Below are positions 16,910-25,362 of a stretch of 64,000 nt of DNA, one piece after another. Both the position numbers and the translations under genes were made by a program. Where the stretch lies: positions 3,797 to 67,796 of the forward strand of contig JBDNFI010000033.1 in the NCBI GenBank assembly GCA_041689935.1. The letters are read 5' to 3'. This DNA comes from CAXBDP01 sp041689935 (GTDB lineage: Bacteria; Bacteroidota; Bacteroidia; Cytophagales; Cyclobacteriaceae). Each line of letters starts with the position of its first letter. The first letter of the stretch is position 1. Under the pieces are notes generated by a model, which saw only the letters and a program-made list of their open reading frames with translations, did not search any database and was not told the origin of the DNA.

Positions 16910-17056
16910 GCTCGCTTTTGCAAAGCGTACCTCATCTATTTTCTTTTCCAGATCGTTACCCAAAATCTGCTCAATTGCTCCTTAAATACTCCTGATCCTA
17001 AACCTTCCAGGAGTACAAATCCTAGAATGAAATCAGCACGCTTTGCAAAAGCGCGC
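16910..17056. mobile_element. MITE-like element, copy 2 (147 bp)
   Basis: The 18-bp terminal inverted repeats are nearly perfect: GCTCGCTTTTGCAAAGCG at 16910-16927 and, inverted, GCGCGCTTTTGCAAAGCG at 17039-17056. It is a direct repeat of copy 1 (15229-15375) and lies between two convergent genes. It has no coding capacity. The ends suggest mobilisation by a transposase encoded elsewhere. Confidence 0.78.
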
Positions 17057-17083
17057 TAGAAAATAACATATTTCACCAAACAC

Positions 17084-17941
17084 TTACTTCTCGTAAGCAT
17101 AAAATCCCCTACCACTTTTTCGGCCATGATAGCCTGCATCCACTTTTTGTTGCTGGATTCTGCTCGGGCGGAATTTTGAATCTTGGTAAAAGGAATTGAA
17201 CATGGAGGTAGTCACCGAAAAGTTCGTATCTACACCGATTAAGTCCATCAGTCTGAAAGGACCCATTTTGAATCCACTTGCTTCCATCAATCTGTCGATG
17301 CTTTCATGGGAGGCTACATTTTCTTCAAGCACTTTGAGGCTTTCGACATAGAAATGGCGTGCTACACGGTTTACAATAAATCCGGGAGCATCTTTGGCCA
17401 TTACGGGAGTTTTACCCAGTTTTATGGCAAGGTCATAAATAGTCTTAGCTACGTGCTCATCGGTAGCTGCACCACTGATTACCTCTACCAATTTCATAAT
17501 GTGCGCTGGATTGAAAAAGTGCATTCCCACAAAATTTTGCGGGCGGCTCAATCCAGCACCAATTTGAGTAATGGGTATGGACGATGTATTGCTAGCTAAG
17601 ATGCAATGCTCAGTATTGATTTCTTCTAATTTGCGGAAAATACTCAATTTCACTTCTAGCTTTTCTACCACAGCTTCAATGATCAAATCTGCCTTACAAT
17701 CTTCCAATTGCTCTACATAGCTGAGATTTTTTAGGGTGGCTTCTTTCCCAGCGTCATCCAATTTGCCGATCTCGATGGCCTTATTTAGATTTTTTTCAAT
17801 TTGCTTGGCAGCCTTTTCGAGCATAGCTGTGGAGATATCGAACAAGATGCATCGGAAACCATTCATGGCGGCTACTTGTGCTATGCCCAAACCCATGGTT
17901 CCTGCGCCTATTACTGCTATACTCTTAATTTGCTGCGTCAT
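17084..17941 (-). CDS. 3-hydroxyacyl-CoA (3-hydroxybutyryl-CoA) dehydrogenase
   Basis: A 285-aa NAD-dependent dehydrogenase that oxidises 3-hydroxyacyl-CoA in fatty-acid or butyrate metabolism. The N-terminal Rossmann motif is IAVIGAGTMGLGIA. The catalytic His is in VGMHFFNPAHIMKLVEV, with SNTSS before it. The C-terminal domain has KDAPGFIVNRV and ends GYHGRKSGRGFYAYEK. Length and motifs are those of a stand-alone dehydrogenase. It lies 36 bp after pheS on the same strand and is probably cotranscribed with it. Confidence 0.95.
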   Translation of the reverse strand: MTQQIKSIAVIGAGTMGLGIAQVAAMNGFRCILFDISTAMLEKAAKQIEKNLNKAIEIGKLDDAGKEATLKNLSYVEQLEDCKADLIIEAVVEKLEVKLSIFRKLEEINTEHCILASNTSSIPITQIGAGLSRPQNFVGMHFFNPAHIMKLVEVISGAATDEHVAKTIYDLAIKLGKTPVMAKDAPGFIVNRVARHFYVESLKVLEENVASHESIDRLMEASGFKMGPFRLMDLIGVDTNFSVTTSMFNSFYQDSKFRPSRIQQQKVDAGYHGRKSGRGFYAYEK

Positions 17942-17977
17942 AATTAAAATATATTTTCGGTTTTTTATCCTCCCGCC

Positions 17978-18994
17978 TTAGCTAAACTGCTTGAGGAAGC
18001 GGACATCATTTTCTGTGAATAGCCTCAAATCATTTATTTGATATTTCAACATGGTGATCCGCTCCAAGCCCATTCCAAATGCGAATCCTGTGTATTTTTT
18101 ACTATCAATTCCGCAGTTTTCCAACACATTGGGATCTACCATTCCACAACCCAATATTTCTACCCAGCCTGTATATTTGCATACATTGCAGCCTTTGCCA
18201 GCGCATATTTGGCAAGAGATGTCACATTCGGCACTTGGCTCAGTAAATGGGAAATAAGATGGTCGAAGACGAATTTTTACCTCTTTATCAAAAAATTCTT
18301 TGGCAAAATGATAGAGCGTTTGTTTCAAATCCGCAAAGCTTACATTTTCATCTATATACAATCCTTCCACCTGATGGAAAATACAATGCGCTCTTGCCGA
18401 AATGGCCTCGTTTCGAAATACACGACCTAAGGAAAGCGTACGAATGGGCGGTTTTTGGTTTTGCATTACTCGCACCTGCACCGATGATGTATGCGTACGT
18501 AAGGCGATGTCTGGATTTTTCTCTACGAAAAACGTATCTTGCATTTCGCGTGCGGGGTGGTTTTCGGGAAAATTTAGGGCAGAGAAATTATGCCAGTCAT
18601 CCTCGATTTCGGGTCCTTCGGATGTATTGAATCCTAATCGGCCAAATATTTCGATAATTCGATTTTTTGTCTCTGTAATTGGGTGAATGCTGCCCAAGCT
18701 ATCTGGAATAGGCGGGAGGGTCAAGTCAAAAGGCGCGGCAATCAATTCCTCTTTTTGAGCCTCCAATACAGCAATGAGTTCTTTAAACTTTTCTTGTGCG
18801 GCATCTTTCACTTCATTAATGGCCGCGCCATAAGCTTTGCGTTCTTCTGGAGCCATAGTTCCCATTTTCGCAAACAATTCGCCCACTACACTCTTCTTAC
18901 TAATGAAGCGCATTCTGAACTGCTCCAATGCTTCTTCTGAATGAGCTGTGAAGTCTTTAATTTCTTCTGTAATGGATTGTAACTCGACCGCCAT
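17978..18994 (-). CDS. pheS: Phenylalanine-tRNA ligase, alpha subunit
   Basis: The catalytic class II subunit of phenylalanyl-tRNA synthetase. The N-terminal coiled-coil tRNA-binding region (residues 1-90) is followed by the catalytic core, with HPITETKNRIIEIFGRLGF, motif 2 (GRVFRNEAISARAHCIFHQVEG region) and motif 3 in FAFGMGLERITMLKY. A Cys-rich insert (CQICAGKGCNVCK) is visible. I chose the ATG at 18994 (MAVELQS); an upstream start at 19021 adds nine atypical residues. The beta subunit is not in this window. Confidence 0.97.
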   Translation of the reverse strand: MAVELQSITEEIKDFTAHSEEALEQFRMRFISKKSVVGELFAKMGTMAPEERKAYGAAINEVKDAAQEKFKELIAVLEAQKEELIAAPFDLTLPPIPDSLGSIHPITETKNRIIEIFGRLGFNTSEGPEIEDDWHNFSALNFPENHPAREMQDTFFVEKNPDIALRTHTSSVQVRVMQNQKPPIRTLSLGRVFRNEAISARAHCIFHQVEGLYIDENVSFADLKQTLYHFAKEFFDKEVKIRLRPSYFPFTEPSAECDISCQICAGKGCNVCKYTGWVEILGCGMVDPNVLENCGIDSKKYTGFAFGMGLERITMLKYQINDLRLFTENDVRFLKQFS

Positions 18995-19064
18995 AAAGAT
19001 GTAAATTGAACTTGAAAACAAAAATACACGCCTAATGGTGAAATAAATAGTTATCTGATAGAAT

Positions 19065-19880
19065 ATGATAGATTCTAGCGAAAAGAATGGGTTTGAGATG
19101 GATTGGATTCCTAAGTTATTGGAAAGTGCGCGGGAAGCGGGCGATATTCTGATGCATTACTTTGATGGGCATAGCCCACTAAGGGTAATGGAAAAGCCTG
19201 ATGAAAGTCCTGTAACCCAAGCAGACTTAGAAGCGGATAAATTTATAAGAAAGCTTCTTTTGGACATTGCGCCATCCATCCCGGTGATATCCGAGGAGCA
19301 TAGCCTGCCCAGTGATGAAGAAATCTCCACTTATTCAGATTTTTGGCTGGTCGATCCTCTCGATGGTACAAGGGCTTTTATGCGAGGTTCGGGCGAATTC
19401 GCCGTCAATATTGCTTTTATGCATCAGCAAAAGCCAGTGTTTGGGATCATCTATTTGCCATTTACCCGACAGCTGTATTGGGGGCATGTAGGCAAAAAAG
19501 CCTTTAGAAGTCAGTCCATTACTAAGGATGGGAAAAGCCCACACACAGAAGAGATTAGAGTTTCAGGTAAGAAAACGGAATTAACCGCCATTTTGAGTCA
19601 CATGTATGCACAATCCGAGCGGGAGGAAATATTGGTCAATTATCCGATCACCAAATGGATAGGAGCATCAAGTGCGCTCAAATTTTGCAGAGTGGCAGAA
19701 GGCGCAGCAGACTTGTATGCTCGAAAAGGCCGCACCATGGAATGGGATACCGCAGCAGGCCAAGCCATTATCGAAGCAGCGGGCGGAAAAGTGTTCAATC
19801 CATACACAGGAAAAACAATTAGCTACAAAAAGCCAGGGATGGACAACGGCGCATTTTTATGTTCGGGGATGGGGTATTGA
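19065..19880 (+). CDS. cysQ: 3'(2'),5'-bisphosphate nucleotidase, inositol monophosphatase family
   Basis: A 271-aa Li-sensitive-type phosphatase that removes the 3' phosphate from PAP or PAPS in sulfur assimilation. The metal-binding motifs are E in PVISEEHS, DPLDGT in WLVDPLDGTRAFMRG and the second Asp in TMEWDTAAGQAIIEAAGG. Length is normal. The ATG at 19065 is used, although MDWIPK (19098) is an alternative. It is divergent from pheS across 70 bp. Confidence 0.9.
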   Translation: MIDSSEKNGFEMDWIPKLLESAREAGDILMHYFDGHSPLRVMEKPDESPVTQADLEADKFIRKLLLDIAPSIPVISEEHSLPSDEEISTYSDFWLVDPLDGTRAFMRGSGEFAVNIAFMHQQKPVFGIIYLPFTRQLYWGHVGKKAFRSQSITKDGKSPHTEEIRVSGKKTELTAILSHMYAQSEREEILVNYPITKWIGASSALKFCRVAEGAADLYARKGRTMEWDTAAGQAIIEAAGGKVFNPYTGKTISYKKPGMDNGAFLCSGMGY

Positions 19881-19955
19881 AGTGAGAATACCAAAAACAG
19901 CGAAAATTCACTGGTGGTATGATAATTTCGCCACTCATGTAATTAATATTTAGAT

Positions 19956-19970
19956 TATATATATATATAT
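19956..19970. repeat. (TA)7 dinucleotide tract upstream of the module 2 peptide gene
   Basis: A 15-nt TA repeat lies 38 bp before the ATG at 20009, within likely promoter or leader sequence. Such tracts can vary in length by slippage. Confidence 0.45.
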
Positions 19971-20008
19971 GTTTGGTTAAAATAATTTTTAATTTAAATA
20001 TTTAATTT

Positions 20009-20257
20009 ATGAAAATTTTATGTTCACTTATTGTTGGAATTTTATTAAGTTTCAGCGCTTCTGCAGATCCTCCATACAATTGTTCTGGGGGAGTTTTTTA
20101 TGGTTGTGAAACTGATCTCGAAACATGGCAAGCAGCAGTACATAACACTTGTGCTCTAGCTTGTAATGTTGGATTTTTTTTCATTGATGGCTGTGCAGAT
20201 AATCCTGATGGTTCTGAAAGAATTTTGTACGCATTAATATTATGTGGTGTTGAGTAA
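20009..20257 (+). CDS. 82-aa secreted Cys-rich peptide, module 2
   Basis: It has a clear Sec signal peptide (MKILCSLIVGILLSFSASA) and a mature part of about 63 residues with six Cys, enough for three disulfides (segments YNCSGG, FYGCETD, NTCALACNVG, DGCADN, LILCGVE). The end overlaps the start of the propeller lipoprotein gene, so the two are coupled. It resembles in layout the secreted peptides beside propeller genes in other Bacteroidota (for example NVEALA peptides), though no NVEALA motif is present. Function unknown. Confidence 0.7.
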   Translation: MKILCSLIVGILLSFSASADPPYNCSGGVFYGCETDLETWQAAVHNTCALACNVGFFFIDGCADNPDGSERILYALILCGVE

Positions 20258-21413
20258 TTTTAAAATAATACATATATTTTTCACTTTTACCCTTAGTTTC
20301 TTTTCGTTGTTTCTTATCTGGGGTTGTGGGCATAATAACAACTCTGAAAGTGAGAGTTTATTCAATTATGGTCTTTCTTTTGAAGAAGTTTTGGTTCCAA
20401 TCCCAGATGGAATGACAAATGATTGGAATTTTATAAGTGAGAGCTACACGAATAATGAGAGAGTTGTTTCTATTTATGATCCATTCAACAAGAGTTTTTA
20501 CAATTATTCTTTAGATAAAAAAATATTAGTAGGGCAAACCATGCCGTTTTCAGATACCCTTAATCCATTAATGGTTCTTCCTTTTATAAAGACTGATGAT
20601 GGCTTTTTAGCTAATACAGACAAGGGAATTCTTTTATTGACCGATAACGGCACCTTATTAAAACGCTGGGATCACCCTTTTAAATTGCGAAACCCAATTC
20701 CAAATTTTAAATATGGTAGGAAAGTAATCTACACAAGCTCGCATTTTAAAATTTCAAACTTTAGTCCAACTAAGATCGCTATTAATTTAAGACTACCGAA
20801 TTCACACCATGAAGGAGTGTTTAACTCTGCATCATATGAGTTCCCGATCTTTGGAGAGTTAAATTTATTGACCGGACACCTTAAAGAATATCCATTATTT
20901 TTCCCGATTGATTTTCTGAAGGATGGTAAATCATATCCAGAGCATTTTGATCCTAAATTCACTGCCTTTAAAAAAAAATACCTAGCCTATATGTTTGGTA
21001 TCGATGATAAAATTTACTTATACGATTTAGATAATGGCAAAACCACAACTCATGTAGTAAGTAATCCTAAGTTCCCAATCAATGTACCCTCTATAGAAAT
21101 CGATTTCTTTAAAAATAAAGCAGCATTTTCTGCTTACAAAAGCACCTTGAATCATTATTTCGCTTTGTTTTATGATTATCAAAACAACGTCCTGCTAAGG
21201 TATTATGCAGGGCAAGTCGATGGAGGAGATAGGAGAAGATTTGTTGAGATTTTAAATGACAAGTTGGAAATTGTTAGTTATTTTGAGGTTGATTCTAAAT
21301 ATATGGTAACACCATTATTTTTTCCTAATGAAATTTGGTTTCCATATTTTTCGGGTTTCAAGTCAGATACAATGAATTTTTTTAAGGTTGTTTTGGAAAA
21401 AGAATTAGATTAA
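20244..21413 (+). CDS. DUF4221-like beta-propeller lipoprotein, module 2
   Basis: A lipoprotein of about 389 aa with a hydrophobic signal and lipobox LIWGC. Repeated strand units such as GFLANTDKGILLLTDNGTLLKRW, cut here to the first blade, and IDDKIYLYDLDNGKTT indicate a propeller. Three in-frame non-ATG starts overlap the peptide gene: GTG 20244, GTG 20247 and TTG 20250. The last gives MSNFKIIHIFF and may be the true one. The weak start suggests lower translation than the peptide. After the stop a duplicated ugd tail begins at once. Confidence 0.68.
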   Translation: MVLSNFKIIHIFFTFTLSFFSLFLIWGCGHNNNSESESLFNYGLSFEEVLVPIPDGMTNDWNFISESYTNNERVVSIYDPFNKSFYNYSLDKKILVGQTMPFSDTLNPLMVLPFIKTDDGFLANTDKGILLLTDNGTLLKRWDHPFKLRNPIPNFKYGRKVIYTSSHFKISNFSPTKIAINLRLPNSHHEGVFNSASYEFPIFGELNLLTGHLKEYPLFFPIDFLKDGKSYPEHFDPKFTAFKKKYLAYMFGIDDKIYLYDLDNGKTTTHVVSNPKFPINVPSIEIDFFKNKAAFSAYKSTLNHYFALFYDYQNNVLLRYYAGQVDGGDRRRFVEILNDKLEIVSYFEVDSKYMVTPLFFPNEIWFPYFSGFKSDTMNFFKVVLEKELD

Positions 21414-21420
21414 TTCTTGT

Positions 21421-21597
21421 AACCTCGCATCCACTTTATCTTTCGGCAACATCCCTTTAATATCGAATACCACAGAATAAGTATTCTTCAGCGCATCGAT
21501 ATCAAGCGTTTTAAACTCATCATGAGCTACTGCTAGGATTATCGCATTGTATGAGCCAGTTGGCTTGTCTACGAGGGTGATCCCATATTCATGTTTT
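21421..21597 (-). pseudogene. Duplicated 3' fragment of the nucleotide-sugar dehydrogenase gene
   Basis: These 177 bp equal 25961-26137 except for one base (21480 A versus 26020 G), which is a silent Thr-codon change. They encode the last 59 residues of the dehydrogenase (from HEYGITLVDKPTGSYN to VDAR). There is no start or promoter, so it is a remnant. The near identity points to a recent duplication or rearrangement. It makes a direct repeat bracketing about 4.5 kb. Confidence 0.93.
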
Positions 21598-21611
21598 CCT
21601 GATTAATCTTT

Positions 21612-22086
21612 TTAGTGCAGCCTAATACTGTTGGTTATTTTATTGAGGAGCTGATCCTCTGTCAGCTTTTTAGCTTCAGTTAAAAAAACCTTAATCGACA
21701 TTTCGGTGCCAATTCCAATGTGCTTTGCCATAGCTAATACTATGAAAAAGAAAAGAATATGGGGTTGTAAAGGTTCGTCGTTCATAATGGAAAACAGATT
21801 TGCCTTGTAAAGTCTGCCAAGAATAATCTTGCCATCTCTTGTAAGGTAGGAATTTGTGTAGGGACAGAGCCAGAACCAATATGATGAAGAATATTGCATG
21901 TACAGTCTTGGTCCTTAGGAAGCGTAGATGGATTGTGAGCTTCCTGTAGAGTTCACAAACTTTTATATAGCATTTTTCCACCATAAGTATGCCGAACGAA
22001 TGCGAAAATGACAAATCGTTCTGAAAATCAATTTCCATTTTATTGATGTGCTGAGGAGCAGATAAGTCAGCAGATTTTTTCATCAT
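21612..22086 (-). other. Possible degenerate coding remnant
   Basis: Two overlapping minus-strand frames exist: 21691-22086 (131 aa, MMKKSADLSAPQHINKMEID at its start) and 21612-21899 (95 aa, ending EAKKLTEDQLLNKITNSI). The N-terminal part of the first and the C-terminal part of the second look protein-like, with a hydrophobic stretch near PHILFFFIVLAMAKHIGIG, as if one frameshifted gene. I recognise no family. The 289 bp between this and the next gene are very AT-rich. Confidence 0.3.
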
Positions 22087-22173
22087 CCCAATGCTTTTCT
22101 CAGTATTTATCTATCACCAAACCTAGGTTAGGCTAGCTTTCAATCTTTCACTTTAATAATTTCAATAAATTAT

Positions 22174-22183
22174 GTAACGTTAC
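22174..22183. promoter_or_regulatory. GTAACGTTAC palindrome, possible operator
   Basis: A perfect 10-bp palindrome within TGTAACGTTACTTGTTACA lies about 190 bp upstream of the module 3 peptide gene in AT-rich non-coding DNA. It is a possible regulator site; no regulator is known. Confidence 0.2.
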
Positions 22184-22375
22184 TTGTTACACAAATATTG
22201 TTGTTAATGTATAAAGTAAGGAAATTAAGGAAAATAATTAAAAAATTTTTCAAAATTTATCTCAAAATACTTGACTTTTATATTTTTAATTTATTGTTTT
22301 AGCCAATGAATTCATTGATGCATTTGGCCAATGCTTAATTAATGTTTCTTTTATTAACTAAACCAATTAAACAAA

Positions 22376-22609
22376 ATGAAAAAATTATTCGCAGTATTAT
22401 TAGTGGGACTGTTTTCGATGACGTACGTTCCGAAAGTAGATGCTCAGGCAGTTGAAGTTGCACTAGCCTCCATTGCTTTGGTAACTTTAGTCATAGATGA
22501 AGTGTCAGATGGTTGTAATAATCTCAGAGAAGAAGGGCGGCTTCAAAATCGGTTGAAGAATGATATATGTGGCCCTGTCGCCTGTATTTCATTAAGGCCA
22601 ACATGCTAG
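22376..22609 (+). CDS. 77-aa secreted Cys-containing peptide, module 3
   Basis: A signal peptide (MKKLFAVLLVGLFSMTYVPKVDA) precedes a mature part of about 54 residues. A hydrophobic helix (VEVALASIALVTLVIDEV) comes first, then a basic segment with four Cys (DGCNNLREEG, NDICGPVACISLRPTC). A strong terminator-like hairpin separates it from the propeller lipoprotein gene 90 bp downstream, so the peptide may be made in excess. It shares only layout with the peptides at 15678 and 20009. Not recognised. Confidence 0.65.
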   Translation: MKKLFAVLLVGLFSMTYVPKVDAQAVEVALASIALVTLVIDEVSDGCNNLREEGRLQNRLKNDICGPVACISLRPTC

Positions 22610-22655
22610 AGAGAATTATTTAAACTGTTAGCAACACCGTTTTTTATTTACTCTT

Positions 22656-22691
22656 AATAGGGGTTCTATTCCCTAGAACCCCTATTTAATT
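22656..22691 (+). terminator. Terminator or attenuator between peptide and propeller genes
   Basis: A perfect 13-bp stem (AATAGGGGTTCTA / TAGAACCCCTATT) with a 5-nt loop is followed by TAATTTTT. It ends about 10 bp before the ATG at 22700, so it can limit expression of the propeller gene relative to the peptide. Confidence 0.8.
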
Positions 22692-22699
22692 TTTAGCTT

Positions 22700-23851
22700 A
22701 TGAAATATATAGTTCTATTCTTCCTTGCCTTTTCCATTATGTCTTGCGATTCGGCTATGGATCAAAATAAGAGTGATGCATTGGGTACAGCTTTCACTAT
22801 CAGCATAGATACCGTGCACATTGCTCCTCGACGATCTTCCCAGGTAGGCAGCTTTCATTGGAATGGCCAAGAAGTGCTGTATATAGACAATCTATATGGA
22901 TTTATTGAAGGCTATAGCCTTGAAGGTGCCTTTTTGGATACTCACCTTAAACTCATGAGCGGCCCAGAAGAGCTGGCAGGGATTGCCCAATTGGGTATAG
23001 ATAAGTCAGGCTATTTGGTGAAAGGCGGAGGCTGGAATTTTTATCGCTATGATACCGAATGGAACTTCGTTAAAAAGTTTTTCTTGAATACCAATGATGG
23101 GAGCTCAGTAGCCGATTTGATGAGTAACCCAAACCCAAAGTCCCCATTGATGTATGAGCTGCAAAATTACAACGAAAAATTTGAATTTACGCCGGAAGGA
23201 CATTTTTGGTCAAAAATTGATACGGAGCATCCTCTTTTCAATGCCTTTGCCACTCGTGAGTTTTATAGAGAAGCCTACATGATAGGCGAGGTAGATATAG
23301 AAACGGGCGGCTTGAGGCGATTGCTATTCAATAGACCAGCGAGCTATGAGAATTACCGCTTTGTACCCAACCATATTTTTTACGATTATCATATCTCCCC
23401 AAGTGGCAATAGCTGGTTTACTTTTGAAGTAGATTCGCTTATTTACACATACAATGCTCAGTTGAAACAGACCCAGTCTTATGGCAGGGCGGGCAAAGAT
23501 ATGAAAATGAATTATCCAGAATCGGACATTGTCGAAGCGGCTTATGATAATGAATTATTTCCTAATTCACGCCTTAGGTATGGCTATTACAAAGATATAT
23601 ATGTAGATGAAGAGTCTGATTTGACCTTTCGCACCTATCGCACCGGGAGCGCCGATCCAGAGCTCTATGACGAAAATCAAACACCATTGCGCCTACAGGT
23701 GTACAAAGGATCAGAGTGGGTAGGCGATTTTGAAGTTCCAAACCGCTTTAAGGTTTTGGGAAAAATAGACAAAGGTAGATATGTCGCGGATGGATTTTTT
23801 GATGAACTCACCGAAAAACAAGGTTTTTATGTATTGGAGATCAAGAATTAA
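22700..23851 (+). CDS. DUF4221-like beta-propeller lipoprotein, module 3
   Basis: A 383-aa lipoprotein with signal and lipobox FSIMSC. Blade-like strands include GQEVLYIDNLYGFIEGYSLEG (start of blade 1), FYRYDTEWNFVKKF and VDSLIYTYNAQLKQTQSYG, then DIYVDEESDLTFRTYR. It is probably exposed in the periplasm or on the outer membrane. The gene overlaps the next one by 23 nt, so this module continues into a regulatory-domain protein. Function unknown. Confidence 0.78.
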   Translation: MKYIVLFFLAFSIMSCDSAMDQNKSDALGTAFTISIDTVHIAPRRSSQVGSFHWNGQEVLYIDNLYGFIEGYSLEGAFLDTHLKLMSGPEELAGIAQLGIDKSGYLVKGGGWNFYRYDTEWNFVKKFFLNTNDGSSVADLMSNPNPKSPLMYELQNYNEKFEFTPEGHFWSKIDTEHPLFNAFATREFYREAYMIGEVDIETGGLRRLLFNRPASYENYRFVPNHIFYDYHISPSGNSWFTFEVDSLIYTYNAQLKQTQSYGRAGKDMKMNYPESDIVEAAYDNELFPNSRLRYGYYKDIYVDEESDLTFRTYRTGSADPELYDENQTPLRLQVYKGSEWVGDFEVPNRFKVLGKIDKGRYVADGFFDELTEKQGFYVLEIKN

Positions 23852-25289
23852 GCTATTTTCATTTGTTGTAGTAACACTTTTTTGTGTAAACCCTTTTTCT
23901 GGCTACTCCCAAACCATACAAGGGCGGGTAGTCGATGCCTCTACCGTAGAGGGCTTGCCATTTGTAAATGTGGTTTTTCCACGACTGCTAAAAGGTACCG
24001 TAAGCAATGCCGAGGGAGGCTTTTCCTTTACGATACCTAAGGAAGCTAAGGAAAGCGATACCTTACGTTTTTCGCATATTGGCTATGAGGACTACTTGGT
24101 AACAGTGGCAACCCTCAAGGAAAAACGCACCCTAGAAATTAAGATGTTCAAATCAACGATAGAGTTGAATGCAGCCATTGTGCTTGCTTATAAGCCTCGC
24201 GAAATTATGAAGCGTTTTCAGGACAATATGGCCAACACCTTTTATCCCGATCCGCATGAGTTTGATGTATTTTACCGAGAGGTAATCAAGGTCAATGGCG
24301 AATATGCAGGCTTTGCCCGTTCGGCGGGGTATATGCATTCTGAGGGCTTTCATCCTAGGCATGCCCGTATGCCAAGAACATCAGGAAGTGACATTCATTT
24401 TTTTACATTTTATCAAACTCAAAAATCTGATTATGCCTTAAAGACGGACAGTACAGGAAGTGTCAGAAATGCCATGATACGGTCTTTTCCAAACTATATC
24501 TACAAGATATTCAGCTTTCGGCTTAGTTGGTTCGAATATGAATTAATGGGAGAGCAGTATATTGGCGATAGACCTGTGTTCGTGCTTCGAATATTCAACA
24601 CGGACCCAGCATTGGATCAAAGAGCAAACCGTTGGGGCTATTCTCACCTTAAATTATTGCAAAGTGCTACTTTTTACATTGATCAGGAGGATTATGGTTT
24701 GCACAAAATGGAATTGAATTGGAATAACCCATCGCCCGTTCCTAAAATTAATAGTAAGTGGGGGCGAGAGTACAAGACGGTTACCTACGAAGAAAGTGTC
24801 ATGGTTAATTATCAACGAAGTTATCAGGGGCGCTATCTTTTCAACTATGCCAATTCTTTCAGAAAGTACAGAGGCTTTGGGTATCAGGCAGAGGGCTTCC
24901 CCGACGATGATTTGGTGGAGGAGTTTGCCGAACTATATGCGATGGATGTGGAGTTTGTGGATCTCAGTTATGAAGAGCTGAGAGCCCGATATATTTATGG
25001 AATTAGAGGCAACCGACCTTTTCGATCTTTGATGTACGTACCTGACCTATACAATGGTTTTATTTTTATTTCTGGCCGTTCTACCTACGATCCTCAGTTT
25101 TGGGCTAGCTATCAGTATCCATTTTTGCCTTATGGACAAGAAATGGAGGCGTTCCTATCTAAGCGACGACCTTTGGAGGAACAATTCGCAGATTTCAATA
25201 ATAATCAACTGTATATTTTAGGAGAGCTGAGAAAGAGGAGTAAATTAAGTTCTCCGTATTGGGTACGGACAAGTTTGCACGAATATTAA
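23829..25289 (+). CDS. Carboxypeptidase-regulatory-like domain surface protein
   Basis: An exported protein of about 486 aa starting at ATG 23829 (MYWRSRIKLFSFVVV), with a signal peptide ending near GYSQ. Residues 25-110 form a CarboxypepD_reg-like beta-sandwich (TIQGRVVDASTVEGLPFVNV, then GTVSNAEGGFSFTIP and FSHIGYEDY), as at the N-terminus of many Bacteroidota surface proteins. The remaining 370 residues are beta-rich and unassigned; there is no TonB plug or barrel. It overlaps the propeller gene and is likely cotranscribed. Confidence 0.8.
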   Translation: MYWRSRIKLFSFVVVTLFCVNPFSGYSQTIQGRVVDASTVEGLPFVNVVFPRLLKGTVSNAEGGFSFTIPKEAKESDTLRFSHIGYEDYLVTVATLKEKRTLEIKMFKSTIELNAAIVLAYKPREIMKRFQDNMANTFYPDPHEFDVFYREVIKVNGEYAGFARSAGYMHSEGFHPRHARMPRTSGSDIHFFTFYQTQKSDYALKTDSTGSVRNAMIRSFPNYIYKIFSFRLSWFEYELMGEQYIGDRPVFVLRIFNTDPALDQRANRWGYSHLKLLQSATFYIDQEDYGLHKMELNWNNPSPVPKINSKWGREYKTVTYEESVMVNYQRSYQGRYLFNYANSFRKYRGFGYQAEGFPDDDLVEEFAELYAMDVEFVDLSYEELRARYIYGIRGNRPFRSLMYVPDLYNGFIFISGRSTYDPQFWASYQYPFLPYGQEMEAFLSKRRPLEEQFADFNNNQLYILGELRKRSKLSSPYWVRTSLHEY

Positions 25290-25362
25290 TTTTTTTCGCT
25301 TTAAACGTTTTACAAGAAATAAAACCTTGAAATTTTGAATTGTATAACTTAAAAAATTCATA

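Noticed and set aside
15229..17056. MITE-like copies as target duplications of one IS
   Set aside because: They are 147 bp long with inverted ends of their own, far longer than any target duplication.
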